Assembly (NCBI GenBank): GCA_963677815.1
Contig: OY782499.1
Span: 682,001-746,000, forward strand
DNA length: 64,000 bases
Direction of reading: 5' to 3'
DNA from: JAEKNW01 sp963677815
Lineage (GTDB): Bacteria > Cloacimonadota > Cloacimonadia > Cloacimonadales > JAFGVF01
In this document: piece by piece, positions 8,658-16,294 of the stretch
Position numbering within the stretch: position 1 is the first letter of the stretch
How the letters are laid out: every line of letters begins with the position of its first letter
Notes under the pieces: model-generated
The model's input: only the letters and a program-made list of their open reading frames with translations
Told to the model about the DNA's origin: nothing
Databases searched by the model: none
Made by a program: the position numbers and the translations under genes

Positions 8658-9831
8658 GATTATGTCAAAACCTAAGATAGTTATTATTGGGGCAAGCTAT
8701 CTACAATTACCTTTAGTAGAAGAGTGTAATGAGATGGGATTGGAAACACATGTTTTTGCTTGGGAAGATGGAGCTGTAGCAAAAAGTATTTCAACTAGAT
8801 TTTATCCTATTTCTATAACCGAGAAAGAGAATATTTTACAAGAATGTTTATTTATTAAACCTTCTGGAGTAATTTCTATAGCATCAGATTTAGCTATGAA
8901 TACAGTAAATTATCTAACAACAGAATTAAACTTGATTGGAAATAGTATAAATTGTACTGAAGTAACAACCAACAAGTATAAGATGCGTGAAAGATTAAGT
9001 AAGAATGAGATTTTATGTCCGAAATTTTTAAAATTAGAAGGTTTAGACAGAGATAAAATCGAGATTATTACTGAAGAATTCAAATTTCCTTGCATTGTAA
9101 AACCAACAGATAGATCTGGCAGCAGGGGGGTTAGTAAAGTAAATGATAGAAATGAATTAGAATTAGCTATTACAAGAGCTATAAGTTACTCATTAAAGAA
9201 AGAGTGTATAGTTGAAGAATATATTAGCGGGGATGAAATAAGTGTAGAAGCTATAAGTTATCAAGGTGTTCATTATTTATTGGCTATTACTGATAAAGAA
9301 ACTACAGGGAGTCCACACTTTGTTGAAACTGCACATCATCAACCATCAATCTATAATACCCGGAAAAAAGAAATAGAAAAATTGATTACTTCAGCATTAG
9401 ATGCTTTAGAAGTAAGAAACGGCGCATCTCATACGGAAATTAAAATTACAGAAAGTGGAGAATTATATATTATCGAAGTAGGAGCGAGAATGGGAGGAGA
9501 TTTTATAGGATCACATCTTGTTAAGCTCTCAACAGGATATGACTTTGTTAAGGGTGTTATTGAAGTCTCCTTAGGCAAATTTACAGAACCCAATCTAAAG
9601 AATGATTTTTATTCAGGAGTTTATTTTCTCTATTCAAAATCTCAAGGGACTATTCTTACGATTAAAGATAAAACAGGTAATTATCCACAAATAATGGAAA
9701 AAGAAATTAACTTAAAAATAGGGGATGAGATAAAACCACTTACGCAAAGTGCTGATAGGAAAGGATATTATATTTATCAATCAAAAGAAAAATTTTGCGA
9801 ATCCAATCTAATTGAATTAAAAATACATTAA
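8647..9831 (+). CDS. ATP-grasp ligase, carbamoyl-phosphate-synthase/PurK-like
   Basis: The N-terminal pre-ATP-grasp domain starts KIVIIGASYLQLPLVEECNE. The ATP-grasp core follows: FPCIVKPTDRSGSRGVSKV (P-loop-like), ECIVEEYISGDEISVEA, and HTEIKITESGELYIIEVGARMGGD with the metal-binding Glu/Asn region. Length 394 residues. Such enzymes couple ATP cleavage to ligation of a carboxylate to an amine or thiol through an acyl phosphate. It is the last gene before a long non-coding stretch. The ATG at 8647 overlaps the previous gene by 11 bases; ATG 8662 (MSKPKIV) is an equally good start and gives the usual family N-terminus. The substrate is unknown. Confidence 0.87.
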   Translation: MQSKIMSKPKIVIIGASYLQLPLVEECNEMGLETHVFAWEDGAVAKSISTRFYPISITEKENILQECLFIKPSGVISIASDLAMNTVNYLTTELNLIGNSINCTEVTTNKYKMRERLSKNEILCPKFLKLEGLDRDKIEIITEEFKFPCIVKPTDRSGSRGVSKVNDRNELELAITRAISYSLKKECIVEEYISGDEISVEAISYQGVHYLLAITDKETTGSPHFVETAHHQPSIYNTRKKEIEKLITSALDALEVRNGASHTEIKITESGELYIIEVGARMGGDFIGSHLVKLSTGYDFVKGVIEVSLGKFTEPNLKNDFYSGVYFLYSKSQGTILTIKDKTGNYPQIMEKEINLKIGDEIKPLTQSADRKGYYIYQSKEKFCESNLIELKIH

Positions 9832-10046
9832 TATTCTTTTTTTTCTTGACCAAAAACATCCAAATAACAATTATACAAACTTGAGAGAATTAGGAAGGTT
9901 GAATTTTGTCTAAGAAAAACTAAGCGAAATTGTAACTATTTTAATTCCATAAATTTGTAAGTTTCTGGTATACCTGAAACTTTAAAAATATATAGTGTGG
10001 AAATAGTGCTTCAGATTACGGGGAATCTGTAAGTCATGGGGCGAAG

Positions 10047-10087
10047 CATGTTTTAAAATTAATGCTAAGCATGAATTTTAAAACATG
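10047..10087. repeat. 14-bp perfect inverted repeat with 13-base loop
   Basis: CATGTTTTAAAATT at 10047-10060 is exactly repeated in reverse complement at 10074-10087, enclosing 13 bases that include GCTAAGCATG. No T-run follows the right arm, so it is not a textbook terminator; it could be a protein site or a remnant repeat end. Confidence 0.75.
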
Positions 10088-10206
10088 AAAAATTAAAAAT
10101 GAAAAGTGAAAAATAAGAAAACAAGCAAGCTAATATAGTAAGAAGAATGAAAAGCGTGAAAATAGGCTTGCTTACGCAAAAATGAAAAGATAAAAGTAAA
10201 TAATGA
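10085..10206. repeat. left array of TGAAAAAT/AATGAAAAG iterated motif
   Basis: Degenerate iterations of ATGAAAAATTAAAAATGAAA, GTGAAAAATAAG, AATGAAAAGCGTG and AATGAAAAGATAAAAG on the plus strand. The mirror orientation (TTTTTCATTCTTCATTTTTC and similar) occurs at 10745-10958, so the four-helix-bundle gene lies inside an imperfect inverted arrangement. Low-complexity composition limits precise boundaries. Confidence 0.6.
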
Positions 10207-10277
10207 AAAATTAAGGTACTGTTTCGCAATTATAATATTAGAAAAGATATAGTTTATGATAATAGATACAAGAGAGT

Positions 10278-10613
10278 ATGGTTTTGGTTATGGAAAGCAA
10301 GAATATTTTAAAAGATAAAAGCTATCAATTTTCATTAGATATAGTCCAAATGTGCAAATATTTGCAAGAAGATAAGTATGAAAGAATTTTAAGTAACCAG
10401 GTTCTTAGATCTGGAACTGCAATTGGTGCTTTATTATGTGAAGCTGAATATGCTCAAAGTTTACCAGATTTTATTAATAAATTAAGCATTAGTCTTAAAG
10501 AGGCTAATGAAACAAGATATTGGATAAGGTTATTAAGAGATTCAAATTATATAGAACAAATAAAATCTAAAGAATATTTAGATCAGTTAAACCAACTAAC
10601 TCTATGCTTATAA
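10278..10613 (+). CDS. four-helix-bundle protein (S23 / 23S rRNA intervening-sequence family)
   Basis: A 111-residue all-alpha protein. KSYQFSLDIVQMCKYLQ, NQVLRSGTAIGALLCEAEYA, DFINKLSISLKEANETRYW and IRLLRDSNYI follow the helix pattern of PF05635/TIGR02436 proteins (R-S-x-x-I-x-x-x-x-E-A and E-x-x-E-x-x-x-W). The family was first seen inside rRNA intervening sequences but is also scattered in accessory DNA; its function is unknown. An ATG at 10290 is an alternative start. It stands alone with no partner gene and is bracketed by inverted A/T-rich iterated repeats. A second, divergent member sits at 51651. No reverse transcriptase is present, so the diversity-generating-retroelement role of Avd relatives is not supported. 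Confidence 0.85.
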   Translation: MVLVMESKNILKDKSYQFSLDIVQMCKYLQEDKYERILSNQVLRSGTAIGALLCEAEYAQSLPDFINKLSISLKEANETRYWIRLLRDSNYIEQIKSKEYLDQLNQLTLCL

Positions 10614-10744
10614 GTTCTATAAATACAAGTAAAAGAAAACTAAAATAAACTCATTAGTAGATAATTAACTTTACTAGTTATAAATATATGTGATTAATGT
10701 ATGTGAAAAAGAAAAACAAATATATGAAATATTAATTGAATTAA

Positions 10745-10958
10745 TTTTTCATTTTTAGTTTTTCATTTCTGCGAAGCAACTTAAGTGAAATTCTGATTTT
10801 TAATTATTCATTTTTAGTTTTTCATTCTTCATTTTTCACTCCTGTTTTGCAGGTTTTATCGTCTTTATATTATAATTTTTTGTGATTTAGTGATTAATAT
10901 TTGAATTATCATTGCGAAGCAATACGCAATTTTTCATTCTTCATTTTTCACTTTTCAC
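10745..10958. repeat. right array of reversed TGAAAAAT/AATGAAAAG motif
   Basis: On the minus strand this reads GTGAAAAATGAAGAATGAAA and related iterations, mirroring the plus-strand array at 10085-10206. Interspersed ATTGCGAAGCAAT is a short palindrome. The arrangement places the four-helix-bundle gene between facing arrays. Confidence 0.6.
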
Positions 10959-10960
10959 TT

Positions 10961-10980
10961 TATTAAAGTTCACTTTAATA
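10961..10980. promoter_or_regulatory. 8-bp perfect inverted repeat just upstream of dehydrogenase ribosome site
   Basis: TATTAAAG, TTCA, CTTTAATA is a perfect palindrome with a 4-base centre, ending 13 bases before ATG 10994 and followed by AAAGGAG. It could be an operator or an RNA hairpin that modulates initiation. Only position and symmetry support this. Confidence 0.35.
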
Positions 10981-10993
10981 ATAAAGGAGAAAT

Positions 10994-12415
10994 ATGAAAA
11001 CTGTCGTTATTCAAGGATTAGGATTTGTCGGCTTAGCCATGGCCACCGTCGTCGCTAACGCTGTTGATGCAAAAGGAAACCCATTATACAATGTTATAGG
11101 TGTAGATCTTCCTATGAATCAAGATAGGATAGATCAAATAAATTTAGGAAATTTACCTTTCAAAAACGAAGATGAAACTTTCCCAGTCCAATTAAAGAGA
11201 GCAGTTTTAGAATATAAAAACTTATTAGCTTCTACTGATGAAAATTGGTACAAAAAAGCAGATATTGTAGTTGTTGATATTCAACTAGATATCAAGAAGA
11301 GAGTTTTAGGTAATGCTAAAGACTGCTACTTAGAGAAAGATGCATTTATTAAAGCAATTCATACTTTAGGTAAGCATATTAAACAAGAGTGTTTAGTCTT
11401 GGTTGAAACTACCGTAGCTCCTGGTTTTAGCAGACATGTTGTTAAGCCAGCATTAGATAAAGAGTTTATGGAAAGAGGAATTGATGTTGTGGCAAATCCA
11501 CCTCGCATAGCTCACTCTTATGAAAGAGTAATGCCTGGTAAGGAATACTTAGCTTCTATTAGATCATATCCACGCACTTTTTCAGGTTTTGATAAAATAA
11601 GTGCTGACATGGCACGTGAATTCTTAGAAAATGTCCTTGAAGTGGATAAGTTCCCTCTTAGAGAAGAAAAATCTACTGAGACTTCTGAGCTTGCGAAAGT
11701 TATGGAGAACTCATATCGTGCTGTAAATATTGCTTTGGTTAACGAATGGACTTTGCTTGCTGAAAAGATGGAAGTTAATATCTTTGATGTTATCGAAGGT
11801 ATTAAAAAAAGGAAGACTCATAACAATATGCTTTATCCAGGACTTGGTGTAGGTGGTTATTGCTTAACAAAAGACACTCTGCTTGCTTATTGGTCTGGAA
11901 TTAATTTCTATGATGAAAATCTTGATTTACCTATGACCATTAAAGGTATTAACATAAATGATACCATGCCTTGGCATACTTATGATTTAATAAAAGCCTA
12001 TTACCATGAAGATAAATTTAAGACTATCTTACTAGGTGTTTCCTACCGTGAAGACGTGGGTGATACCCGTTATGCACCTGCAGAAAAACTCTACACTAAA
12101 TTAGATAATGATGGTTTAGATGTCCATGTCCATGACCCTTATGTAGATGAATGGCCAGAGCTTCCTGATGCAAAGTTTATTGATCAAATCACAGATCTTA
12201 AAGAATATGATTGTGTGGTTCTTAGTGTTAAACATAATTGCTATTTAAACCTTACAGCAGAAGAATTCATTAATGCAACCAAACCTGAAACCCTTATCGT
12301 AGATGCTAATAATATTCTTAATGATGAGAAGATTTTAGCTCTGCTTAAGAGTGGAAGAGATGTTGTTGGTGTTGGGAAAGGGCATATAGCTCGCATGAAG
12401 CGAGAAATAGTTTAG
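10994..12415 (+). CDS. nucleotide-sugar dehydrogenase (UDP-glucose/GDP-mannose dehydrogenase family)
   Basis: A 473-residue NAD-dependent dehydrogenase. The N-terminal Rossmann motif is IQGLGFVGLAMATVVA; the active-site block GVGGYCLTKDTLL contains the catalytic Cys with the Lys nearby; the C-terminal domain includes LLGVSYREDVGDTRYAPAEKL. It is clearly different from the 439-residue Ugd proteins at 32813 and 38493. The four-electron oxidation of an NDP-hexose or NDP-HexNAc to the uronic acid is expected; substrate not assignable. Good AAAGGAGAA ribosome site. It stands between two accessory cassettes, and its TAG stop overlaps the first bases of the right-hand cassette's terminal repeat (TTAGCCACC). 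Confidence 0.9.
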   Translation: MKTVVIQGLGFVGLAMATVVANAVDAKGNPLYNVIGVDLPMNQDRIDQINLGNLPFKNEDETFPVQLKRAVLEYKNLLASTDENWYKKADIVVVDIQLDIKKRVLGNAKDCYLEKDAFIKAIHTLGKHIKQECLVLVETTVAPGFSRHVVKPALDKEFMERGIDVVANPPRIAHSYERVMPGKEYLASIRSYPRTFSGFDKISADMAREFLENVLEVDKFPLREEKSTETSELAKVMENSYRAVNIALVNEWTLLAEKMEVNIFDVIEGIKKRKTHNNMLYPGLGVGGYCLTKDTLLAYWSGINFYDENLDLPMTIKGININDTMPWHTYDLIKAYYHEDKFKTILLGVSYREDVGDTRYAPAEKLYTKLDNDGLDVHVHDPYVDEWPELPDAKFIDQITDLKEYDCVVLSVKHNCYLNLTAEEFINATKPETLIVDANNILNDEKILALLKSGRDVVGVGKGHIARMKREIV

Positions 12416-12444
12416 CCACCGAAGACACCAAAATCACCGAAAAG
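12412..12444. repeat. left terminal inverted repeat of GxxExxY cassette 1
   Basis: TTAGCCACC followed by CACCGAAGA, CACCAAAAT, CACCGAAAA-like units of 9-bp period. It is matched in reverse complement at about 12867-12899 with about four mismatches over 33 bases. The left end overlaps the stop codon of the dehydrogenase gene. Confidence 0.75.
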
Positions 12445-12496
12445 ATGAGAAAAAATAAATACTTTTACTAATAAACAATGAACTCATTAAAAAGAG

Positions 12497-12853
12497 ATGA
12501 TTAACGAAAAAGAATTATCAGATAGAGTTATCGGTTGTGCATTAGATGTATATTATGCTTTAGGAACAGGGTTTTTAGAAAAAATATATGAGAAAGCTCT
12601 TATGATTGAGTTGGAAAGAAATGGGATAAAGGAAGAATCACAAGTCCCAATAAAAGTATATTATCGTAATATTGTAATTGGTGATTACTTTGCAGATATC
12701 GTAGTAGAAAATAAGATAATCTTAGAATTGAAACACGTAAATGCTTTATGTTTAGAGCATGAAGCACAATTAATTAACTACTTGAAAGCAACCAATATTA
12801 AAGTAGGATATCTACTGAATTTTGGAAAGAAAGGTTGTTTAGATTTTAAATGA
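12497..12853 (+). CDS. GxxExxY family protein, copy 1
   Basis: A 118-residue protein with GTGFLEKIYEKAL, the family-defining G-x-x-E-x-x-Y, then an acidic/lysine strand pair YFADIVVENKIILELKHV reminiscent of the D...E-x-K core of PD-(D/E)XK nucleases, and TNIKVGYLLNFG near the end. TIGR04256-type proteins have no established function; a nuclease-like fold is an inference. The gene is an orphan between two polysaccharide genes and is enclosed by 33-bp terminal inverted repeats (12412-12444 and about 12867-12899). A divergent second copy is at 49730. Confidence 0.87.
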   Translation: MINEKELSDRVIGCALDVYYALGTGFLEKIYEKALMIELERNGIKEESQVPIKVYYRNIVIGDYFADIVVENKIILELKHVNALCLEHEAQLINYLKATNIKVGYLLNFGKKGCLDFK

Positions 12854-12866
12854 CGGGTCTTTTAAT

Positions 12867-12899
12867 TATTCGGTGCTTTTCGGTGTTTTCGGTGGCTAA
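12867..12899. repeat. right terminal inverted repeat of GxxExxY cassette 1
   Basis: Reads TTCGGTG, CTTTTCGGTG, TTTTCGGTGGCTAA on the plus strand, the reverse complement of the left repeat with a few changes. Each arm has three CACCGAAAA-like units. Confidence 0.75.
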
Positions 12900-13155
12900 T
12901 TAAAAGATCAAGCTCACTTTTCTCAATTAGCTTACAGTAGTTTAATGGAGGTTTTGAGCCAAATAATAATCTTTCATGGTTAAACTTTATAAATGAAAAT
13001 AGATATATAAATATTTGTAAAAAATCGAAACTATAACTTCTCAGTTATAGTAGACTATCACATAGTTAACTTAATTATTTTTCTATAAAATAAACAAGCT
13101 AAACCAACTAAACACTATGTTATTTTAGTTTTTAGGTTAAGTAAAGGAATATTGA
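12900..13155 (+). other. intergenic region upstream of the main capsule operon
   Basis: About 256 bases with no gene. It contains a perfect 8-bp hairpin (CTATAACT, TCTC, AGTTATAG at 13031-13050) and AT-rich DNA, then GTAAAGGA before the RmlA start. This is the only sizeable gap upstream of the 30-kb operon, so the operon promoter probably lies here, but no convincing -35/-10 pair can be named and no JUMPStart/ops element was found. Confidence 0.45.
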
Positions 13156-14031
13156 ATGAAAGGAATAATCTTAGCAGGTGGAGCAGGTTCAAGACTCCAT
13201 CCTTTAACATTTAGTATATCAAAACAATTACTACCAGTATATAATAAACCAATGATTTATTATCCTATGTCGATTTTAATGTTAGCTGGGATAAGAGAGA
13301 TTTTAATAATATCAACACCTTATGATTTACCAAATTTTAAGAAATTATTCGGAGATGGAAGTCAACTAGGATTAAATTTAGAATATGCAGAGCAAGTTCA
13401 ACCTAATGGACTAGCTGAAGCTTTTATTATAGGCCAAGACTTTATCGGTAAAGATAATGTTTGTCTTATTTTAGGCGATAATATTTTTTATGGACAAAAT
13501 CTGCCAAGTTTGCTATCTAAGGTGTCTGATTTAACAAGTGGAGCAGAAATTTTCGGTTATTATGTTAATGATCCTGAAAGATACGGTGTGGCTGAGGTAG
13601 ATGACAATTGGAAAGTACTTTCTATTGAAGAGAAGCCAGAAGAACCAAAATCAAATTATGCTGTAGTTGGTCTTTATTTTTATGATAATCAGGTAATTGA
13701 TATAGCAAAAAATATTAAACCCTCTAAGCGTGGAGAATTAGAAATTACTTCAGTGAATGAAGAGTATCTCAAGCGGGGACAGCTTAAGTTGCACCCACTA
13801 GGTAGAGGAACAACTTGGTTAGACACTGGTACCCATGAATCTTTGCTTGAAGCAGGGAAATTTGTTGAAATTATTGAAAAAAGGCAAGGATTAAAAATAG
13901 CTTGTTTAGAAGAGATCGCTTATCGTAAAAGCTATATTGACCATGCTCAATTAATTGAATGTAGTGAGGCATTTGGTAAAAGCGAGTATGGGGTTTATTT
14001 GAAGAATTTAGCTGAAGAGTTAAGGAAATAG
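13156..14031 (+). CDS. rmlA: glucose-1-phosphate thymidylyltransferase
   Basis: A 291-residue nucleotidyltransferase with the classic RmlA signature LAGGAGSRLHPLT, then SKQLLPVYNKPMIYYP, LILGDNIFYGQNL and GRGTTWLDTGTHESL; length is normal for RmlA (about 290). It makes dTDP-glucose from dTTP and glucose-1-phosphate, the entry to dTDP-deoxysugars. It is the first gene of the long operon and precedes a 2,3-dehydratase by one base. No rmlB, rmlC or rmlD follows, so the 4,6-dehydratase step must be encoded elsewhere. Confidence 0.95.
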   Translation: MKGIILAGGAGSRLHPLTFSISKQLLPVYNKPMIYYPMSILMLAGIREILIISTPYDLPNFKKLFGDGSQLGLNLEYAEQVQPNGLAEAFIIGQDFIGKDNVCLILGDNIFYGQNLPSLLSKVSDLTSGAEIFGYYVNDPERYGVAEVDDNWKVLSIEEKPEEPKSNYAVVGLYFYDNQVIDIAKNIKPSKRGELEITSVNEEYLKRGQLKLHPLGRGTTWLDTGTHESLLEAGKFVEIIEKRQGLKIACLEEIAYRKSYIDHAQLIECSEAFGKSEYGVYLKNLAEELRK

Positions 14032-14032
14032 T

Positions 14033-15334
14033 TTGCAGATTACTGAATGGATTAATTACCAGAGATCGATTGTTGAGGTAAGAATCGAACATATCCCTTT
14101 TGTAGATTTATCAAAATGGGTATTTTCACATTCAAAAGGCATTATTAAACATAATTCAGGTGGCTTTTTTACTATAGAAGGAATTGATGTTAAGACATCT
14201 TTTGGCAAAAAAAAGCAATGGGATCAACCTATAATAAATCAAGCAGAAATTGGTTATTTGGGCTTTATAGTTAAAAAGTTTTTTGATGGATATAAGTTTT
14301 TAGTTCAAGCCAAGATAGAACCGGGAAATATTAATTATGTTCAGCTTTCTCCAACAATACAAGCGACAAAAAGTAATTTTACTCAGGTCCATGGAGGGAG
14401 AATACCAGATTATCTGGAGTATTTTAGCAATCCCCAAAAAAAGGTGATACTTGATCAATTGCAGTCTGAGCAAAGTGAAAGATTTATAAAAAAAAGAAAT
14501 AGAAATATTGTTATTGAAGTCGAGAATGAGATAGAGATAAAGGAAAATTTCATTTGGTTAACTTTATCAGAACTCAAAGAAGCGATAAAAGAAGATAATG
14601 TAGTTAATATGGACTCTCGTACAGTTATTTCAAACTTAAATTATCATAAATTAAATAAATTATATAATAAGCAAATGAATGACAGTAATGGGTTCACTAA
14701 ATCTTTAAAACTTAATAACTATTCACTTTATTCCTTCACACAATTAAAATCATGGTTAACTGAGTTGAAGTTTAAATATGATTTAAACATAAGTAAAAAA
14801 AAACTAACTGATCTGAGAGATTGGGAAATTACCGATTATGAAATACGAAGTAAGTATTATAAATTCAAAGTTATAGGGTCTGATATTACTATTTCTAATA
14901 GGGAAGTTGCTCATTGGACTCAACCCTTAATGGAAGCTGTTGAAGAAGGTGTTTTTGCCTTTATCATAGCAAATATTAACGGAGTTATACACTTTCTAGT
15001 CCAGGCAAAATTAGAGGCAGGCTGTTTAGATAAATTTGAGTTAGGACCTACAATTCAATGTTATAAAAGTGAAACATCTACGCCATACTTAGATATATTA
15101 CTATCAAATAAATATCATAAAATTCATGAAAGTTGGCAGTCTGAAGAGGGTGGTAGGTTCTTTAGGGAACATAACAGAAATATGATTATAGAGATTGACG
15201 ATTATCGTGAGTGTCAACCACTAGCTGAAAACTATAGGTGGATGACTTTAAATCAACTTTATAGATTTATGGAATTTAATAATTTTGTTAATATACAAGC
15301 TAGAAGTATATTAGCTACAATAGATTACAGGTAA
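14033..15334 (+). CDS. NDP-4-keto-6-deoxyhexose 2,3-dehydratase
   Basis: A 433-residue protein made of two homologous halves (about residues 1-180 and 215-433). Each has W-x-Q-P, a G-x-x-F segment, FLVQAKIEPG or FLVQAKLEAG, then the L-x-P-T-I-Q motif and a final WMTL/WLTL-type strand. This internal duplication and these motifs define the NDP-hexose 2,3-dehydratase family (PF03559) known from antibiotic deoxysugar pathways. It removes the 2-OH of dTDP-4-keto-6-deoxyglucose to give an unstable 3,4-diketo sugar that a Gfo/Idh ketoreductase then reduces; such a gene is next. It starts at TTG 14033, with TAAGGAAA of the rmlA end acting as ribosome site. Confidence 0.9.
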   Translation: MQITEWINYQRSIVEVRIEHIPFVDLSKWVFSHSKGIIKHNSGGFFTIEGIDVKTSFGKKKQWDQPIINQAEIGYLGFIVKKFFDGYKFLVQAKIEPGNINYVQLSPTIQATKSNFTQVHGGRIPDYLEYFSNPQKKVILDQLQSEQSERFIKKRNRNIVIEVENEIEIKENFIWLTLSELKEAIKEDNVVNMDSRTVISNLNYHKLNKLYNKQMNDSNGFTKSLKLNNYSLYSFTQLKSWLTELKFKYDLNISKKKLTDLRDWEITDYEIRSKYYKFKVIGSDITISNREVAHWTQPLMEAVEEGVFAFIIANINGVIHFLVQAKLEAGCLDKFELGPTIQCYKSETSTPYLDILLSNKYHKIHESWQSEEGGRFFREHNRNMIIEIDDYRECQPLAENYRWMTLNQLYRFMEFNNFVNIQARSILATIDYR

Positions 15335-15343
15335 AGGTTATAA

Positions 15344-16294
15344 ATGCAAAGACTAAAAATTGGGGTAATGGGATGTGCTAGCATAGCAGAAAGGATGATG
15401 ATACCCGCAATAATAAGTTCAAAAATGTGGGATTTGAAAGTCGTAGCTAGTAGAAGCAAAGAAAAAGGAAAAGACTTTGCGAATTTGTTTAATTGTGATT
15501 ATGTTGTCGGTTATGATAAATTACTTGAGCAGGATGTGGATGCTATCTATATTCCCTTACCAACAGGTATGCATTATGAATGGATAATGAGAAGTTTAGA
15601 AGCTGGTAAGCATGTGATTGCTGAAAAATCTCTTGCCACCAACTATAATGAGGTCGTGAATATTATAGACCTAGCTACTAACAAATATCTCTGTGTGCAT
15701 GAAAACTTTATGTTCAAATATCATTCTCAGATTGAGTTTGCTAAAAACAAATTACTTGAAATAGGTAAAATAAAACTATTTAGAAGCTCTTTTGGTTTTC
15801 CTAAATTTGGTAATAAAAAAAACTTTCGTTATAATAAAGAACTTGGTGGTGGAGCGTTATTAGATGCAGGTGCTTATACAATTAAAGCTAGTCAGGTATT
15901 CCTTGGTCTTGAGCAATCAGTTGAATATGCCTGTTTAAACAATGAAGAAAATGAAGTTGATTTTCAAGGAAGTGTAGTTTTCAAAAATAACGAGAATATT
16001 ATTTCACAATTAGCTTTTGGATTTGATAACTTCTATCAAAACAAGATAGAGATTTGGGGTAAAGATGGAAAAATTACTATGAATAGAGCTTTTACTGCAG
16101 GACCAGGAGTTATCCCAACAGTTATTTTAGAAAAGCAAGGCATTACTACTGAATATCATCTATCAATAGATAATCATTTTATAAAAAGCTTAGAAGAGTT
16201 TGCTAGTGCAATAAATAATGATGAATTTAGCGAACGAGAAAATTTATTAAATCAAGCAAGATTGGTAACTCAGGTTGCTAATTGGAGAAAATAG
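15344..16294 (+). CDS. Gfo/Idh/MocA-family sugar ketoreductase
   Basis: A 316-residue oxidoreductase with Rossmann motif GVMGCASIAERMMIPAI, PLPTGMHYEW, AEKSLATNYNEV (the EKP-type Lys region, here EKS) and LGGGALLDAGAYTIKA. By context it should be the 3-ketoreductase acting after the 2,3-dehydratase to give a dTDP-4-keto-2,6-dideoxyhexose. The stereochemistry, which would separate glucose- from galactose-configured products, cannot be read from sequence. Its stop overlaps the GTG start of the aminotransferase. Confidence 0.88.
   Translation: MQRLKIGVMGCASIAERMMIPAIISSKMWDLKVVASRSKEKGKDFANLFNCDYVVGYDKLLEQDVDAIYIPLPTGMHYEWIMRSLEAGKHVIAEKSLATNYNEVVNIIDLATNKYLCVHENFMFKYHSQIEFAKNKLLEIGKIKLFRSSFGFPKFGNKKNFRYNKELGGGALLDAGAYTIKASQVFLGLEQSVEYACLNNEENEVDFQGSVVFKNNENIISQLAFGFDNFYQNKIEIWGKDGKITMNRAFTAGPGVIPTVILEKQGITTEYHLSIDNHFIKSLEEFASAINNDEFSERENLLNQARLVTQVANWRK

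Larger units (their letters stand above)
9832..10277 (+). other. non-coding region left of the first four-helix-bundle gene
   Basis: A 446-base gap with no supportable gene. It contains a 14-bp perfect inverted repeat (10047-10087) and, from about 10085, iterated A-rich motifs of the type ATGAAAAATTAAAAATGAAAAG and GCTTGCTTACGCAAAAATG. The same motifs recur in the opposite orientation after the next gene and elsewhere near 45.7-47.6 kb. No clear terminator follows the ATP-grasp gene. Confidence 0.6.
10614..10993 (+). other. non-coding region right of the first four-helix-bundle gene
   Basis: A 380-base gap without a gene. About 10745-10958 it is filled by reversed copies of the A-rich motif seen on the left side (TTTTTCATTTTTAGTTTTTC, CATTCTTCATTTTTCAC) plus GCGAAGCAA palindromic bits. 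It ends with an 8-bp inverted repeat at 10961-10980 and the ribosome site of the dehydrogenase gene. Confidence 0.6.

Noticed and set aside
12900..13155. JUMPStart/ops element for the capsule operon
   Set aside because: No GGCGGTAG-type motif was found in this gap.
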